DNA of 41,318 bases from contig JAJYGO010000077.1 in assembly GCA_021785115.1 (NCBI GenBank), forward strand, positions 1 to 41,318, written 5' to 3'. A program made the translations under genes and the position numbers. This stretch comes from Chloroflexota bacterium (GTDB taxonomy: Bacteria; Chloroflexota; Limnocylindria; Limnocylindrales; CSP1-4). Below, one piece after another: positions 1 to 7,941 of the stretch (position 1 is the first letter of the stretch; every line of letters starts with the position of its first letter). The notes under the pieces are model-generated. The model was given only the letters and a program-made list of their open reading frames with translations, was not told the origin of the DNA and did not search any database.

Positions 1-234
1 CGCGCGGGCGTGGCCGGGAGTTCCGTCGGCGCGGGCGGTGGCACGGCCGGCGCGGCACCGCTGCCGGCGGCCGCGCTGCGCGGGCTGGGCCGTGACACCA
101 CGCACGAGATGATGCAGCACAGCATCGAGGGGACGCGCGGCGCGGTCCGCCCGGCCGGCACCCCCAAGATCGGCCGCAACGATCCCTGCTATTGCGGGAG
201 CGGGCTCAAGTACAAGAAGTGCCACGGTCGCTGA
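1..234 (+). CDS. secA: SecA preprotein translocase ATPase, C-terminal tail (5' truncated)
   Basis: Only the last 77 codons are present; the gene enters from the left edge in frame 1. The tail ends in the SecA zinc-binding signature, [13 protein letters not shown], a CxCx8CH arrangement that in the family binds one zinc and contacts SecB or the ribosome. Ahead of it are a short helix ([10 protein letters not shown]) and a Gly/Ala-rich linker. SecA is the motor that drives unfolded preproteins through SecYEG at the inner face of the membrane. Nothing can be said of the motor domains, which lie outside the window. The stop TGA (232-234) is 5 nt before the next gene's chosen start. I am confident of the identity because the C-terminal motif is diagnostic together with its preceding linker. 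Confidence 0.9.
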   Translation, partial: RAGVAGSSVGAGGGTAGAAPLPAAALRGLGRDTTHEMMQHSIEGTRGAVRPAGTPKIGRNDPCYCGSGLKYKKCHGR

Positions 235-239
235 CCTCG

Positions 240-824
240 GTGGCCCTCCGCCTCGCCGTGGCGGGCCTCGTGGGCGCCGTGCTGGCGACCGGCTACGCCA
301 CGTTCAGGATCTGGCAGCAGGGGACCGTCGATGAGCGCGGACACCCGGTGGACGCGATCGTCGTGCTCGGCGCCGCGCACTACGGGGAGGAGCCGTCCGC
401 CGTCTTCGCCGCGCGACTCGATCACGCCGTCGGGCTCTGGCTCCAGGGCATCGCGCCGTACCTGGTGGTGACCGGGGGGATGGCACCGGGGGACACGACC
501 GCGGAGGCGGACGTGGCCCGGGCGTACGCCGAGCACCGCGGCGTGCCGGCCGACGCGATCCTTGAGGAGCGAACGGGACGCGACACGGCGGAGTCGCTCC
601 GCAACGTGGCCGCGGTCCTGTCCGCGCGCGGGCTCCGCTCCGCGCTCTTCGTGAGCGATCGCACCCACATGCTGCGTGTCCTCCGCGTCGCGACCGACCT
701 GGGGATCACGGCATACGGGTCGCCCACCGCCACCAGCCCCGCGGACCTGGACCCGCAGGCGCGCGTGGACGCCACGATCCACGAACTGGGGGCGCTCGCG
801 CTCTACCTCGCGACGGGGCGCTGA
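240..824 (+). CDS. YdcF/SanA-like DUF218 membrane-anchored protein
   Basis: A 194-residue protein with one N-terminal hydrophobic segment (about residues 2-20), so probably anchored with its domain outside the membrane. The domain has DUF218 hallmarks: a first strand DAIVVLGAA, the strand-loop YLVVTGGMAPGD, the ERTGRDTAESLRN stretch and the late strand ALFVSDRTHMLR. DUF218 (YdcF, SanA, ElyC) proteins are Rossmann-like, linked to envelope integrity, and YdcF binds S-adenosylmethionine; the reaction is unknown. The start is uncertain: GTG 240 follows the secA stop by 5 nt, and GTG 219 is an in-frame alternative that would overlap secA and add a basic N-terminus. No clear Shine-Dalgarno precedes either, so coupling to secA translation is likely. 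Confidence 0.75.
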   Translation: MALRLAVAGLVGAVLATGYATFRIWQQGTVDERGHPVDAIVVLGAAHYGEEPSAVFAARLDHAVGLWLQGIAPYLVVTGGMAPGDTTAEADVARAYAEHRGVPADAILEERTGRDTAESLRNVAAVLSARGLRSALFVSDRTHMLRVLRVATDLGITAYGSPTATSPADLDPQARVDATIHELGALALYLATGR

Positions 825-909
825 GGCCGGCCCATCCGGTCGACCGGATCGTGCCGGTGGCCGCCGCCGGAGATGCCGGTGCAAGGCCGCAATTTCCGCG
901 GGCAACCTC

Positions 910-938
910 TTGAGAACACCGGGCCCCATTCGTATACT
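910..938 (+). promoter_or_regulatory. Sigma-70-type promoter for the Cys-rich protein/prfB unit
   Basis: TTGAGA (910-915) and TATACT (933-938) are separated by exactly 17 bp. The predicted transcription start is near 945, about 70 nt before the first plausible start codon. It separates this unit from secA-ydcF. Confidence 0.65.
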
Positions 939-945
939 TTCGTGA

Positions 946-971
946 AACGCCGGAGTCCGCGCTCTGGCGTT
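946..971 (+). promoter_or_regulatory. 5'-UTR hairpin at the predicted transcript start
   Basis: Arms 946-955 and 962-971 form a 10-bp stem with one G-U pair and a 6-nt loop. It begins at the predicted +1 of the promoter at 910-938. No T-run follows, so a terminator is unlikely. An mRNA-stabilising or regulatory leader structure is the better reading, but this is inference. Confidence 0.45.
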
Positions 972-1014
972 CCGTTTGCCACCCGGGACGTCCCCCCGAG
1001 GGTGTTCGACAGCG

Positions 1015-1263
1015 GTGGATAGCAGCGAGGGTGTCGTGCGGGCGGAGGTCGTCGAAGAAGGGTTCCTCGATCTGATCGCATGTGAGCGAGACTGCCGGAA
1101 GTGCAGCTACGCCGCGAGCCTCGACTGTGACGGCAATTGCGGTGCCTGTCCCCACAACGAGTACTGTCCCTGCGTGAACCCCGTCGTCGCCAGGAGCAAG
1201 ACCGCCCTGCGCATGATCGAGCTGCGCCCGATCCTGCTGCAGGACCTGCGAGCGCGTCGCTGA
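1015..1263 (+). CDS. Small eight-cysteine protein, putative metal or Fe-S binding
   Basis: I do not recognise this 82-residue protein. Counted from GTG 1015, its cysteines are 23, 27, 30, 38, 42, 45, 51 and 53: two successive CX3CX2C motifs (CERDCRKC and CDGNCGAC) followed by CPC. The flanks are an acidic, hydrophobic N-terminal helix (VVEEGFLDLI) and a C-terminal helix rich in Arg and Leu. CX3CX2C is the [4Fe-4S] signature of radical-SAM enzymes, but here it is doubled in a tiny protein without a barrel, so a two-cluster ferredoxin-like or zinc module is also possible. The stop overlaps the prfB ATG (TGATG, shared A at 1263), which argues for translational coupling with release factor 2. The start is uncertain: GTG 1036 (spaced 4 nt from CGAGGG) and TTG 976 are alternatives. 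Confidence 0.6.
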   Translation: MDSSEGVVRAEVVEEGFLDLIACERDCRKCSYAASLDCDGNCGACPHNEYCPCVNPVVARSKTALRMIELRPILLQDLRARR

Positions 1264-2373
1264 TGGACCTCTCGTCCGTCCGGGACCTCGTGGAGCGCGT
1301 CCGGGCGACCTCGGGGCGTCTTTGACCTCGACGGGAAGGATCGCCGGCTCCGCGAGCTTGACGAGGGCGCCGCGCGCCCGGACCTCTGGGATGACCCCCG
1401 GGCGGCCCAGCGCCTGCTCCGCGATGCCGACCGGCTTCGCGAGGAGCTGACCACCTGGCGCGACCTCGAGCGGCGCGCCACGGACCTGCTCGAGCTGGCC
1501 GAGCTCGCCGCCGAGGACGGGGACCCCGAGATGGCGGCCGGCGTCGACGACGAGTATGCCGGCCTCGACGCCGCCTACGCGCGCCTGCGGACCGAGCTCC
1601 TCTTCAGCGGCGAGTACGACGCACGCGACGCGCTGCTGACGATCAGCGCGGGGGCCGGGGGCACCGAGGCGACGGACTGGGCGCAGATGCTGCTCCGCAT
1701 GTACCTTCGCTGGGCCGAGCGTCACCGCTTCGCCACCGAGATCCTGGACCAGACCGAGGGTGAGGAAGTCGGGCTCAAGAGCGTGACGGTGGCCGTGGAC
1801 GGACGGGACGCCTACGGGTACCTGCGGGCCGAGCGCGGCGTCCACCGACTGGTGCGGATCAGCCCGTTCGACTCCCAGAAGCGCCGCCAGACGACGTTCG
1901 GCCTGGTGGAGGTGCTGCCCGAGGTGGAGGACGACGTGGAGGTCGAGATCGACCCCGACGACCTGCGGATCGACACCTTCCGGGCCACCGGGCACGGCGG
2001 GCAGAACGTCAACAAGACGGACTCGGCGGTCCGGATCACCCACCTCCCGACGGGGATCGTCGCGCAGAGCCAGAACGAGCGCTCCCAGCTCCAGAACAAG
2101 GACACCGCGATGAAGATCCTCCGCGCGCGCCTTCTCGAACGGGCGCTCGAGGAGCGCGAGGCGCAGCTGGCCGCGATCCGCGGCGAGCACGTGGAGGCGG
2201 GCTGGGGGCACCAGATCCGCTCCTACGTGCTGCATCCCTACCAGATGGTGAAGGACCTGCGCACCGAGGTCGAGACCAGCAACACCGGCGCGGTCCTGGA
2301 CGGGGACCTGGACGGGTTCATGCTCGCCGAGCTCGAGCGCGAGGCGACCGACGGCGGGGAGGAGCGGGCGTGA
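1263..2373 (+). CDS. prfB: Peptide chain release factor 2, expressed through a programmed +1 frameshift
   Basis: RF2 reads UGA and UAA stops and triggers peptide release. The frame opened at ATG 1263 runs 20 codons to an in-frame TGA at 1323-1325. The rest lies in the +1 frame (1324-2373), giving 369 residues in total. The shift site is TCG GGG CGT CTT TGA C, matching the classical prfB layout position for position, with a GGGG internal Shine-Dalgarno three bases before CTT. When RF2 is scarce, ribosomes pause at UGA and slip, so the protein controls its own synthesis. The anticodon-like tripeptide SPF (residues 200-202) specifies RF2 rather than RF1, and the catalytic GGQ is at 245-247. An annotation that ignores the shift would start at 1531 and lose the N-terminal helices. 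The end overlaps the next gene by 4 nt (GTGA). Confidence 0.96.
1311..1326 (+). promoter_or_regulatory. prfB programmed +1 frameshift site
   Basis: The sequence TCGGGGCGTCTTTGAC holds the slippery CTT, the in-frame TGA (1323-1325), the C that makes a poor stop context, and an upstream GGGG Shine-Dalgarno mimic. After the slip at CTT the next codon read is GAC 1324-1326. Confidence 0.93.
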
Positions 2374-3449
2374 GGGACGACGCGGATCACGCGATCCTCC
2401 GCCCGATCCGGCCGGACGACATCCTCGGCTGCGTGGACGTCTTCTACGACGCCGTCGACCCGCTCTACCGACGGCTGGACCAGCCGCTGCCGCCGCGGGA
2501 CCCCGCGTCGCTCGGGCGGCTGATCGGCCACCTGCTGGACCACGACGCCGATCGGGCGTGGCTCGCCGAGGCCCCGTCGTCCACGGGCGACGACCGGCCG
2601 CCCCGGATCCTGGGGTTCGGCACGGCCTGGCAGCGGGAGTCCACCTGGTACCTGGCGCTCCTCTTCGTCCGGCCGCAGGCCCAGGCGAGCGGCCTGGGCC
2701 GGAAGCTGCTCCTGCGCACGTTCCCGCGAGGGCCGATGGATCCCCCGGACCCGGAGGACGGCGCGCCCGATCCGGGCGGCGCGACGGAGGGCGGCGCGCC
2801 CGTGCTGGACGGCGCGGCGGCGGCCCCCGGTCACGGGGCAACCGGCGGTGGGGCGACCGGCGCCGGCTCCGGCCTGATGGCGACCTGCGTCGACTCCATC
2901 CAGCCCATCTCCACCGGGCTCTACGCGGGATACGGCATGGTGCCCCGCGTGCCGCTCTTCACGGCCATCGGACGGCCCCGCCCCGGGTCGCTGCCGGCAC
3001 TCCCCCGGGATGTCGTGGCCACCGGCTTCGAGGCGCTCCCGGCCACGTACCCGCTCGCCGGGACGCTCGCCGGGCTGGACCGCGCCACGCTCGGGTTCGA
3101 GCGGCCGCAGGACCACCGGTTCTGGGCGCGCGAGGGCCGCCGCGGCGTCCTGTTCCGCCGGGCGGGGGCCGGCGATGTCCTGGGGTACGGCTACGCCCAG
3201 CCGTCGGGCCGGCTGGGCCCGGTGGCGCTCCTCGACGAGACGCTCTACCCCGGCGTGCTGGGGACGCTGGTGGCCCGCGAGTCGCCGCCGGGCCCGTACC
3301 TTGCCCTCGTGCCCGGCGTGAACCACCGCGCGATCGTGGCGCTGCTCCACGCCGGGTTCCGCTTCGAGGGCTTCCCCGGGATCGTCGGCTCGACGCGCCC
3401 GTGGGAGGGCCTGGCGCGGTACCTGCCCGCCAGCTACGCGCTGCCGTGA
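2370..3449 (+). CDS. GNAT-family N-acetyltransferase, probably two tandem domains
   Basis: A 359-residue protein. The first GNAT unit has the strand WYLALLFVRPQAQASGLG, whose QAQASGLGRK matches motif A (Q/RxxGxG/A), the acetyl-CoA pyrophosphate loop. A Gly/Ala/Pro-rich insertion (about residues 121-168) interrupts it before the strand LMATCVDSIQPISTGLY, which resembles the usual GNAT motif B region. The C-terminal half (about 210-355) looks like a second, more degenerate GNAT fold, with the late strand PYLALVPGVNHRAIVALLHAGFRF. The substrate is unknown. GTG 2370 overlaps the prfB stop, so it is translationally coupled to it. Internal linkers of this kind are flexible and often lineage-specific. 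GNAT identity is fairly sure, the two-domain reading less so. Confidence 0.7.
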   Translation: MRDDADHAILRPIRPDDILGCVDVFYDAVDPLYRRLDQPLPPRDPASLGRLIGHLLDHDADRAWLAEAPSSTGDDRPPRILGFGTAWQRESTWYLALLFVRPQAQASGLGRKLLLRTFPRGPMDPPDPEDGAPDPGGATEGGAPVLDGAAAAPGHGATGGGATGAGSGLMATCVDSIQPISTGLYAGYGMVPRVPLFTAIGRPRPGSLPALPRDVVATGFEALPATYPLAGTLAGLDRATLGFERPQDHRFWAREGRRGVLFRRAGAGDVLGYGYAQPSGRLGPVALLDETLYPGVLGTLVARESPPGPYLALVPGVNHRAIVALLHAGFRFEGFPGIVGSTRPWEGLARYLPASYALP

Positions 3450-3464
3450 TGGGACGCGGGCATG

Positions 3465-3532
3465 GTGACCGGGCGGGCGGCGTGACCGGGCGGGCGGCGT
3501 GATCGGGCCGGCGGCGTGACCGGGCGGGCGGC
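3465..3532 (+). repeat. 17-bp tandem repeat, four copies, ending in the next gene's start
   Basis: Four contiguous copies of GTGACCGGGCGGGCGGC start at 3465, 3482, 3499 and 3516; the third has two changes (GTGATCGGGCCGGCGGC). Because 17 is not a multiple of three, each copy puts GTG in a different frame. The fourth copy supplies the GTG start used for the following gene. Confidence 0.85.
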
Positions 3533-4409
3533 GGCGCCGTTCGACCCGGGCTCGTTCGACGCCGCGGCGTTCGGGGCCGGCTGGAGCGCCTCGCTGCGGC
3601 GCGGCTCCGATACCGAGCTGCGCGGCTGGCTCGACCTCGCCCTCGCGTGCTGCGACGCGGCCGACGCGATCGCGCTGCGCCACTTCCGGCGCGACCTGGA
3701 GATCTCCGCCAAGCCCGATCGCACCCTGGTCACGCAGGCTGATCGCGCGATCGAGCTCGAGCTCCGGGAGCGGATCCTGGCCGCCCACCCGGACCACGGG
3801 CTGGTCGGCGAGGAGTACGGCACCGAGTCGGCCGGCGCCTCGGTGCGCTGGCACATCGACCCGATCGACGGGACCCACAACTTCGTCCGGGGCGTCCCGC
3901 TCTTCGCCACGCTGCTCGGCGTCGAGCGGGACGGGGAGCTGCAGGTGGGCGTCCTGTCCGCGCCGGCACTGCGGGAGCGCTGGTTCGCGTGGCGAGGGGG
4001 CGGCGCGTGGGCGGCCCGTTCGGCGGCCCCGGTGCGCGTGGAGGTCTCCCGCGTGCACCGTCTCGCCGACGCGCAGGTGCTGTACGCCTCCCCGTTCGAC
4101 GTCATGGCCACCGGCTGGGCACCGGGCTTCGAGGCGCTCGTCCGGGGTGCGTGGCGAGACCGCGGGTTCGGCGACTTCTGGGGCTACGCGCTGGTGGCCG
4201 AGGGCGCGGCCGAGGCGATGATCGAGGTCGGCCTCAAGTCGTGGGACCTGGCGGCCCCCACCGTGCTGGTCGAGGAGGCGGGCGGACGGCTCAGCGACTT
4301 CGCGGGGGCCCGGGGCCTGGAGATCGGCAGCGTGCTCGCGACCAACGGCAGCATGCACGGCGCGGTCCTGGCCGCGCTGGGCGGCCGGGAGACCGACGCC
4401 TCACGCTGA
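3516..4409 (+). CDS. Inositol monophosphatase-family phosphatase
   Basis: A 297-residue Mg2+-dependent phosphatase of the IMPase/FBPase superfamily. The metal ligands are visible: GEE (98-100), the signature DPIDGT (115-120) and the C-terminal WD (Asp244 in SWDLAAP). Close family members are inositol-1-phosphatase (SuhB type), histidinol-phosphatase HisN and CysQ; HNFVRGVPLF after the signature fits IMPase or HisN better than CysQ. In this genome inositol-1-phosphatase activity would fit the inositol lipid operon at 33748-40331, but the two loci are far apart and HisN is equally likely. The start is uncertain. GTG 3516 lies in the fourth copy of a 17-bp repeat and the first ~30 residues look low-complexity, so a start further in is possible. 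Confidence 0.82.
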   Translation: MTGRAAAPFDPGSFDAAAFGAGWSASLRRGSDTELRGWLDLALACCDAADAIALRHFRRDLEISAKPDRTLVTQADRAIELELRERILAAHPDHGLVGEEYGTESAGASVRWHIDPIDGTHNFVRGVPLFATLLGVERDGELQVGVLSAPALRERWFAWRGGGAWAARSAAPVRVEVSRVHRLADAQVLYASPFDVMATGWAPGFEALVRGAWRDRGFGDFWGYALVAEGAAEAMIEVGLKSWDLAAPTVLVEEAGGRLSDFAGARGLEIGSVLATNGSMHGAVLAALGGRETDASR

Positions 4410-4438
4410 GCCCCGAGGGGCGGCCGGGTCGGTGCCCG

Positions 4439-4447
4439 TGCTACCCT
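4439..4447 (+). promoter_or_regulatory. Possible extended -10 promoter for ftsEX
   Basis: TGC-TACCCT is an extended -10 (TGn) followed by a TAnnnT hexamer. It is placed so that transcription would begin about 65 nt before ftsE. No -35 is visible, so the call is weak. Confidence 0.3.
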
Positions 4448-4518
4448 GTCGGCGACGTGGCTTTGCTCGCCGTGCCCGCGTGCGGAGTCCCCGGCAACCT
4501 CCGCGCGCGGAGCCAGAC

Positions 4519-5325
4519 ATGAGCACCTCCCCGCCCCGCATCGCGGGCGCCATCGCCGCATCGGCCGCGGTCCACATCTCCCGGGACGCCGCACCACTGG
4601 CACCTGCGTCCACGGACGCGGCCCCCGCGACCCGGCGCATCTCGCTTGCGCTCGAGGACGTGAGCAAGGTCTACCCGAACGGGCGTCGCGCACTGGCCGA
4701 CGTGGACCTCGTGGTGCCCGACGGCGACTTCGTCTTCCTGGTGGGTCCCTCGGGCGCAGGCAAGAGCACGCTGATCAAGCTGCTGATCCGCGACGATCCC
4801 GCTACTAGCGGGACCGTGTTCGTGGCGGGCCGCGACGTCAGCCGGCTCTCGCGCCGGGACGTGCCCCGACTGCGGCGGCGCATCGGAATCGTCTTCCAGG
4901 ACTACAAGCTGCTGCCCCACAAGTCGGTCCGGGAGAACGTCGCGTTCGCCCTCGAGGTGACGGGCACACCCGGCCGGCAGATCCTCCCCGCCGTCGAGCG
5001 GGTCCTGGCCCTGGTCGGGCTCACTGCGCAGGCCGACCAGCTCCCCAGCCAGCTCTCCGGCGGCGAGCAGCAGCGCACCGCGATCGCGCGAGCGCTGGTC
5101 CACGAACCGCGCGTCATCATCGCCGACGAGCCGACCGGCAACCTGGACCCGCTCATCAGCTGGGAGATCATCCAGCTGCTGCTGCGCATCAACGAACTGG
5201 GAACGACCGTCCTGATGGCCACCCACAACGCCGAGGTGGTGACCGCGCTGCGGCGCCGCGTGGTCGCGCTCGAGGATGGGCGGGTGGTGCGCGACGAGGT
5301 CGGCGGCTACCACCGCGAGTACTGA
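4519..5325 (+). CDS. ftsE: Cell-division ABC transporter ATPase FtsE
   Basis: A 268-residue ABC ATPase. Walker A is GPSGAGKST (76-84), the Q-loop region is [12 protein letters not shown], the signature is LSGGEQQ (179-185) and Walker B is VIIADEP (199-205), followed by TGNLDP and the H-loop MATHN. FtsE and FtsX form a membrane complex that couples cytoplasmic ATP hydrolysis to periplasmic or extracellular murein hydrolases at division. The sequence [20 protein letters not shown] is characteristic of FtsE rather than other lipoprotein- or export-type ATPases. ATG 4519 is chosen because GGAG stands 7 nt upstream. About 40 residues of Ala/Pro/Ser-rich N-terminal extension precede the usual family start. 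ftsX begins 3 nt after the stop. Confidence 0.93.
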   Translation: MSTSPPRIAGAIAASAAVHISRDAAPLAPASTDAAPATRRISLALEDVSKVYPNGRRALADVDLVVPDGDFVFLVGPSGAGKSTLIKLLIRDDPATSGTVFVAGRDVSRLSRRDVPRLRRRIGIVFQDYKLLPHKSVRENVAFALEVTGTPGRQILPAVERVLALVGLTAQADQLPSQLSGGEQQRTAIARALVHEPRVIIADEPTGNLDPLISWEIIQLLLRINELGTTVLMATHNAEVVTALRRRVVALEDGRVVRDEVGGYHREY

Positions 5326-5328
5326 CGG

Positions 5329-6219
5329 ATGCTGCGCTTCCTGCTCTTCTCGTTCCGCCGCGCGTGGCAGGGGTTCTGGCGCAACCTCGTCATGAGCCTC
5401 GCCGCGACGGTCACCATGACCCTGATGCTGCTCATGCTGGCGGGGCTGGTGATCGGCCTCTCCGGCATGGACGCCGGGCTCCGCTTCGTGGAGCAGAAGG
5501 TGGAGGTCCAGGCGTTCATCGCCGACGGCGCGCCCCAGGCGCAGGTCGACGCCCTGGTGGCCCAGGTGCGCGCGCTGCCGGAGGTGTCGCAGGTCGTCTA
5601 CCTGGACAAGCAGCAGGCGCTCGCGCAGTGGCAGCAACAGCTTCGCGAGCAGGGCAAGCCGGACTACTCGAGCGAGACGGGCACCAACCCCATCCCGGCC
5701 AGCATCCAGGTGAAGCTGAAGGATCCGCACGTGTACGGGTCCGTGATCCAGACGCTCCAGAGCGCGCACGGCGTCGTGACCGACGTCCTCCAGACGCAGC
5801 AGGTGGTGGATGCGCTGCTCACCGTGACCGGCTTCCTGCGCACCGCCGGGCTGGTGATCCTGGGCCTGGTGGGGATCACGGTCCTCTTCATCGTGATCAA
5901 CACGATCCGGCTCGCCGTGGTGGCACGCGGCGAGGAGATCGAGATCATGCGGCTCGTCGGCGCGTCCGACGCGTTCATCCGCTGGCCGTTCATCTTCGAG
6001 GGGATCCTGGTGGGCCTCCTGGGCGCGGCGATCACGCTGGGGATCCTCGGGCTGGCGGCCCAGCCGATCGGCCAGGCCGTGGCCACGCTGGTGGGCCAGG
6101 TGCCCATCCAGTTCGACCAGGACCTCGCGCAGCAGCTGGTCCTCGTGGTGGGCGGGGCCGGGATCGCGCTGGGCGGCGTGGGTGCCTTCATCTCCGTGCG
6201 GACCTACCTGATCCGCTGA
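5329..6219 (+). CDS. ftsX: Cell-division permease-like protein FtsX
   Basis: A 296-residue membrane protein with FtsX topology: one N-terminal transmembrane helix (about 20-45) after a basic cytoplasmic start (FRRAWQGFWRN), an extracytoplasmic domain (about 50-165), then three helices (about 170-195, 220-250 and 265-290). The motif ARGEEIEIMRLVGASDAFIRWPF is the conserved FtsX cytoplasmic loop that couples to FtsE. The extracellular domain normally recruits or activates a peptidoglycan hydrolase or its adaptor. The gene directly follows ftsE, so both must be co-expressed. An S41 protease comes next rather than the M23 peptidase seen in many relatives. Confidence 0.94.
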   Translation: MLRFLLFSFRRAWQGFWRNLVMSLAATVTMTLMLLMLAGLVIGLSGMDAGLRFVEQKVEVQAFIADGAPQAQVDALVAQVRALPEVSQVVYLDKQQALAQWQQQLREQGKPDYSSETGTNPIPASIQVKLKDPHVYGSVIQTLQSAHGVVTDVLQTQQVVDALLTVTGFLRTAGLVILGLVGITVLFIVINTIRLAVVARGEEIEIMRLVGASDAFIRWPFIFEGILVGLLGAAITLGILGLAAQPIGQAVATLVGQVPIQFDQDLAQQLVLVVGGAGIALGGVGAFISVRTYLIR

Positions 6220-6377
6220 TCCCCGCCCGACGGCCGGCCCGGGAAGCGGCACAATCGCACCACGCGGCGGCGCGCCGCGGATCGAGCCTCGGTGGCCGGT
6301 GGCCCATGGGCATCCGGCCTCCGTCCGGGCATGCGCCGTCCCGCCCGACGGGCGGGACGTCAACGAGGCACCCGCCC

Positions 6378-7844
6378 ATGCTGATCCAACCGTCATCCCC
6401 GGATCCCCTCCCGCGGACGCCGCCCGAACAGCCACACGACCCCGCCCGGGCCCCGGACGCGGCTCCCGCCCCGGCTCCTGCCCCGGTTCCGGACGTGGCC
6501 CCTGCGCCGGCCCCGGTCGCCGGACCGGCGCCGGCCGGGCACGCCGATGGCCGTCGCGCCACGGTGTGGCTCGCGGTGATCGGCGCCGCCATCCTGGCCG
6601 GCAGCGCCCTCTTCGCCGCAGGATTCCTCCTCGGCCGCCAGACGGTCCTGACCGACGGAACACCGCCCCAGCTGGCGGCCGATCTCCAGCCGTTCTGGGA
6701 CGCGTTCGATTCGATCGAGCAGCGCTACGCGGGCCTCCCGGTGGACCGGCGCGCGATCGTCGAGGGCGCCATCTCCGGCATGTTCAAGGCCCTGGGCGAT
6801 CCCTTCTCCGCCTACATGACGGGCGAGGCGTACCGCGCCTCCCTCACCAGCGTGTCCGGCCAGTTCGAGGGGATCGGGGCCACGATCGCCACGGAGGACC
6901 CGTCCGGGAACCAGGGGTGCGAGCCGGCAGGACCGGCGTGCCGGGTCGTGGTCGTCCGCCCCATCCCCGGTTCGCCGGCGGAGCGTGCCGGGATCCGGCC
7001 GGGCGACGGGATCCTGGCCGTGGACGGCAGGGAGGTGACCGGCCTGACGATCGACCAGGTGGTGGCGCTGGTCCGCGGGCCGCGCGGCACGCCGGTGACC
7101 CTGCGCATCGGACGCGGCTCGGCGCCGCCGTTCGACCTGCGCATCGTCCGCGAGATCGTCACCACCGAGGACGTCACCAGTCGGCTCGTGGCAGGGGGAA
7201 CCCTGGGGTACATCCAGGTCTCGGGATTCGGCGCCGGTGTGGCCGCCGACTTCAAGTCCCAGCTCCGCTCGCTCCTCGCCAATGGCGCCCGCGGCATCGT
7301 GCTCGACCTGCGCGGCAACCCCGGCGGGCTCATCGACCAGGCACGCACGATCGCGAGCCAGTTCATCGCCAGCGGGCCCATCTACTGGGAGCAGCAGGCC
7401 GACGGCTCGCGCACCCCGGTCGACGCCGAGCCGGGCGGAGTGGCCACCAGCCGCGCCCTGCCGGTCGCGGTCCTGGTGGACAAGGGCACCGCGAGCGCAT
7501 CGGAGATCCTGGCCGGCGCCCTCCAGGACAGCGGCCGCGGCATCCTGATCGGCAGCACGACGTACGGCAAGGGGACCGTGCAGGAGTGGCAGCTCCTGGG
7601 GCAGGACATGGGCGGGTTCAAGCTGACCATCGCGCGGTGGCTGACGCCGTCACAGCGCTGGATCAACGGCACGGGCCTGACGCCGAACATCGCCGTCACG
7701 ACCCCGGCGTCGGCCACGGCCGGCGGCGACCCGGTGCTGGCACGGGCGATCCAGGTGCTGTCGACGAAGCTGGCACCCGCGGCCGGGACGACGGCCGTGC
7801 CACGCGGCGCAGCGGCGCTTGCCTTCGCCGCCGGCAGCCGCTAG
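6378..7844 (+). CDS. S41-family C-terminal processing protease (CtpA-like)
   Basis: A 488-residue membrane-anchored serine protease. Order: a Pro/Ala-rich cytoplasmic tail (1-55), one transmembrane helix (about 61-86), the S41 N-terminal helical region (about 95-160), a PDZ domain (about 160-250, with PGSPAERAGIRPGDGILAVDG) and the S41 catalytic core (about 265-460). The catalytic Ser lies in TASASE (371-376) and the Lys is in TYGKGTVQ (Lys398), forming the Ser-Lys dyad. The family trims or degrades envelope proteins from their C-termini. ATG 6378 is preceded by GAGGC; ATG 6306 is an in-frame alternative that would add 24 residues. It sits between ftsX and smpB in an arrangement that suggests an envelope-maintenance role alongside cell division. 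Confidence 0.9.
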   Translation: MLIQPSSPDPLPRTPPEQPHDPARAPDAAPAPAPAPVPDVAPAPAPVAGPAPAGHADGRRATVWLAVIGAAILAGSALFAAGFLLGRQTVLTDGTPPQLAADLQPFWDAFDSIEQRYAGLPVDRRAIVEGAISGMFKALGDPFSAYMTGEAYRASLTSVSGQFEGIGATIATEDPSGNQGCEPAGPACRVVVVRPIPGSPAERAGIRPGDGILAVDGREVTGLTIDQVVALVRGPRGTPVTLRIGRGSAPPFDLRIVREIVTTEDVTSRLVAGGTLGYIQVSGFGAGVAADFKSQLRSLLANGARGIVLDLRGNPGGLIDQARTIASQFIASGPIYWEQQADGSRTPVDAEPGGVATSRALPVAVLVDKGTASASEILAGALQDSGRGILIGSTTYGKGTVQEWQLLGQDMGGFKLTIARWLTPSQRWINGTGLTPNIAVTTPASATAGGDPVLARAIQVLSTKLAPAAGTTAVPRGAAALAFAAGSR

Positions 7845-7847
7845 TAT
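7819..7847 (+). promoter_or_regulatory. Promoter inside the 3' end of the S41 protease gene
   Basis: TTGCCT (7819-7824) and TAGTAT (7842-7847) are 17 bp apart. Predicted +1 is near 7854, just before the AAAGGAGG at 7859-7866. It would drive the leader-peptide-like ORF and the downstream smpB. Confidence 0.5.
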
Positions 7848-7875
7848 CCCCTGCAACGAAAGGAGGTGATGTGCA

Positions 7876-7920
7876 GTGATAGACAGTCATTGCACCACCC
7901 CGCGGGAGGCCTCGGCCTAG
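7876..7920 (+). CDS. Putative 14-codon leader peptide upstream of smpB
   Basis: GTG 7876 opens a reading frame of 14 codons ending in TAG (7918-7920), giving MIDSHCTTPREASA. It is preceded by AAAGGAGGTGAT (7859-7870), an almost complete complement of the 16S rRNA 3' end, with GGAGG 9 nt from the GTG. An ATG at 7869 in another frame sits too close to that site to use it. Directly after the stop come a small hairpin (7927-7941) and a perfect 13-bp hairpin (7941-7971), which share one base and so may exclude each other. A promoter-like sequence lies just upstream (7819-7847). This strength of translation signal on so short an ORF is the classic form of an attenuator leader. The role is unknown; it could instead encode a functional micropeptide. 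Confidence 0.45.
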   Translation: MIDSHCTTPREASA

Positions 7921-7926
7921 CTCGCA

Positions 7927-7941
7927 GGTTGGTACGCAACC
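7927..7941 (+). promoter_or_regulatory. Small hairpin between leader ORF and terminator-like hairpin
   Basis: GGTTG (7927-7931) can pair with CAACC (7937-7941). Its last base is also the first base of the large hairpin, so the two stems may compete. Confidence 0.35.

Noticed and set aside
706..2841. A 711-codon minus-strand frame across prfB.
   Set aside because: It is a shadow of prfB and the GNAT gene, with skewed composition and no recognisable domain.
3465..3532. A possible CRISPR-like array.
   Set aside because: The 17-bp units are contiguous without spacers, and there are no cas genes.
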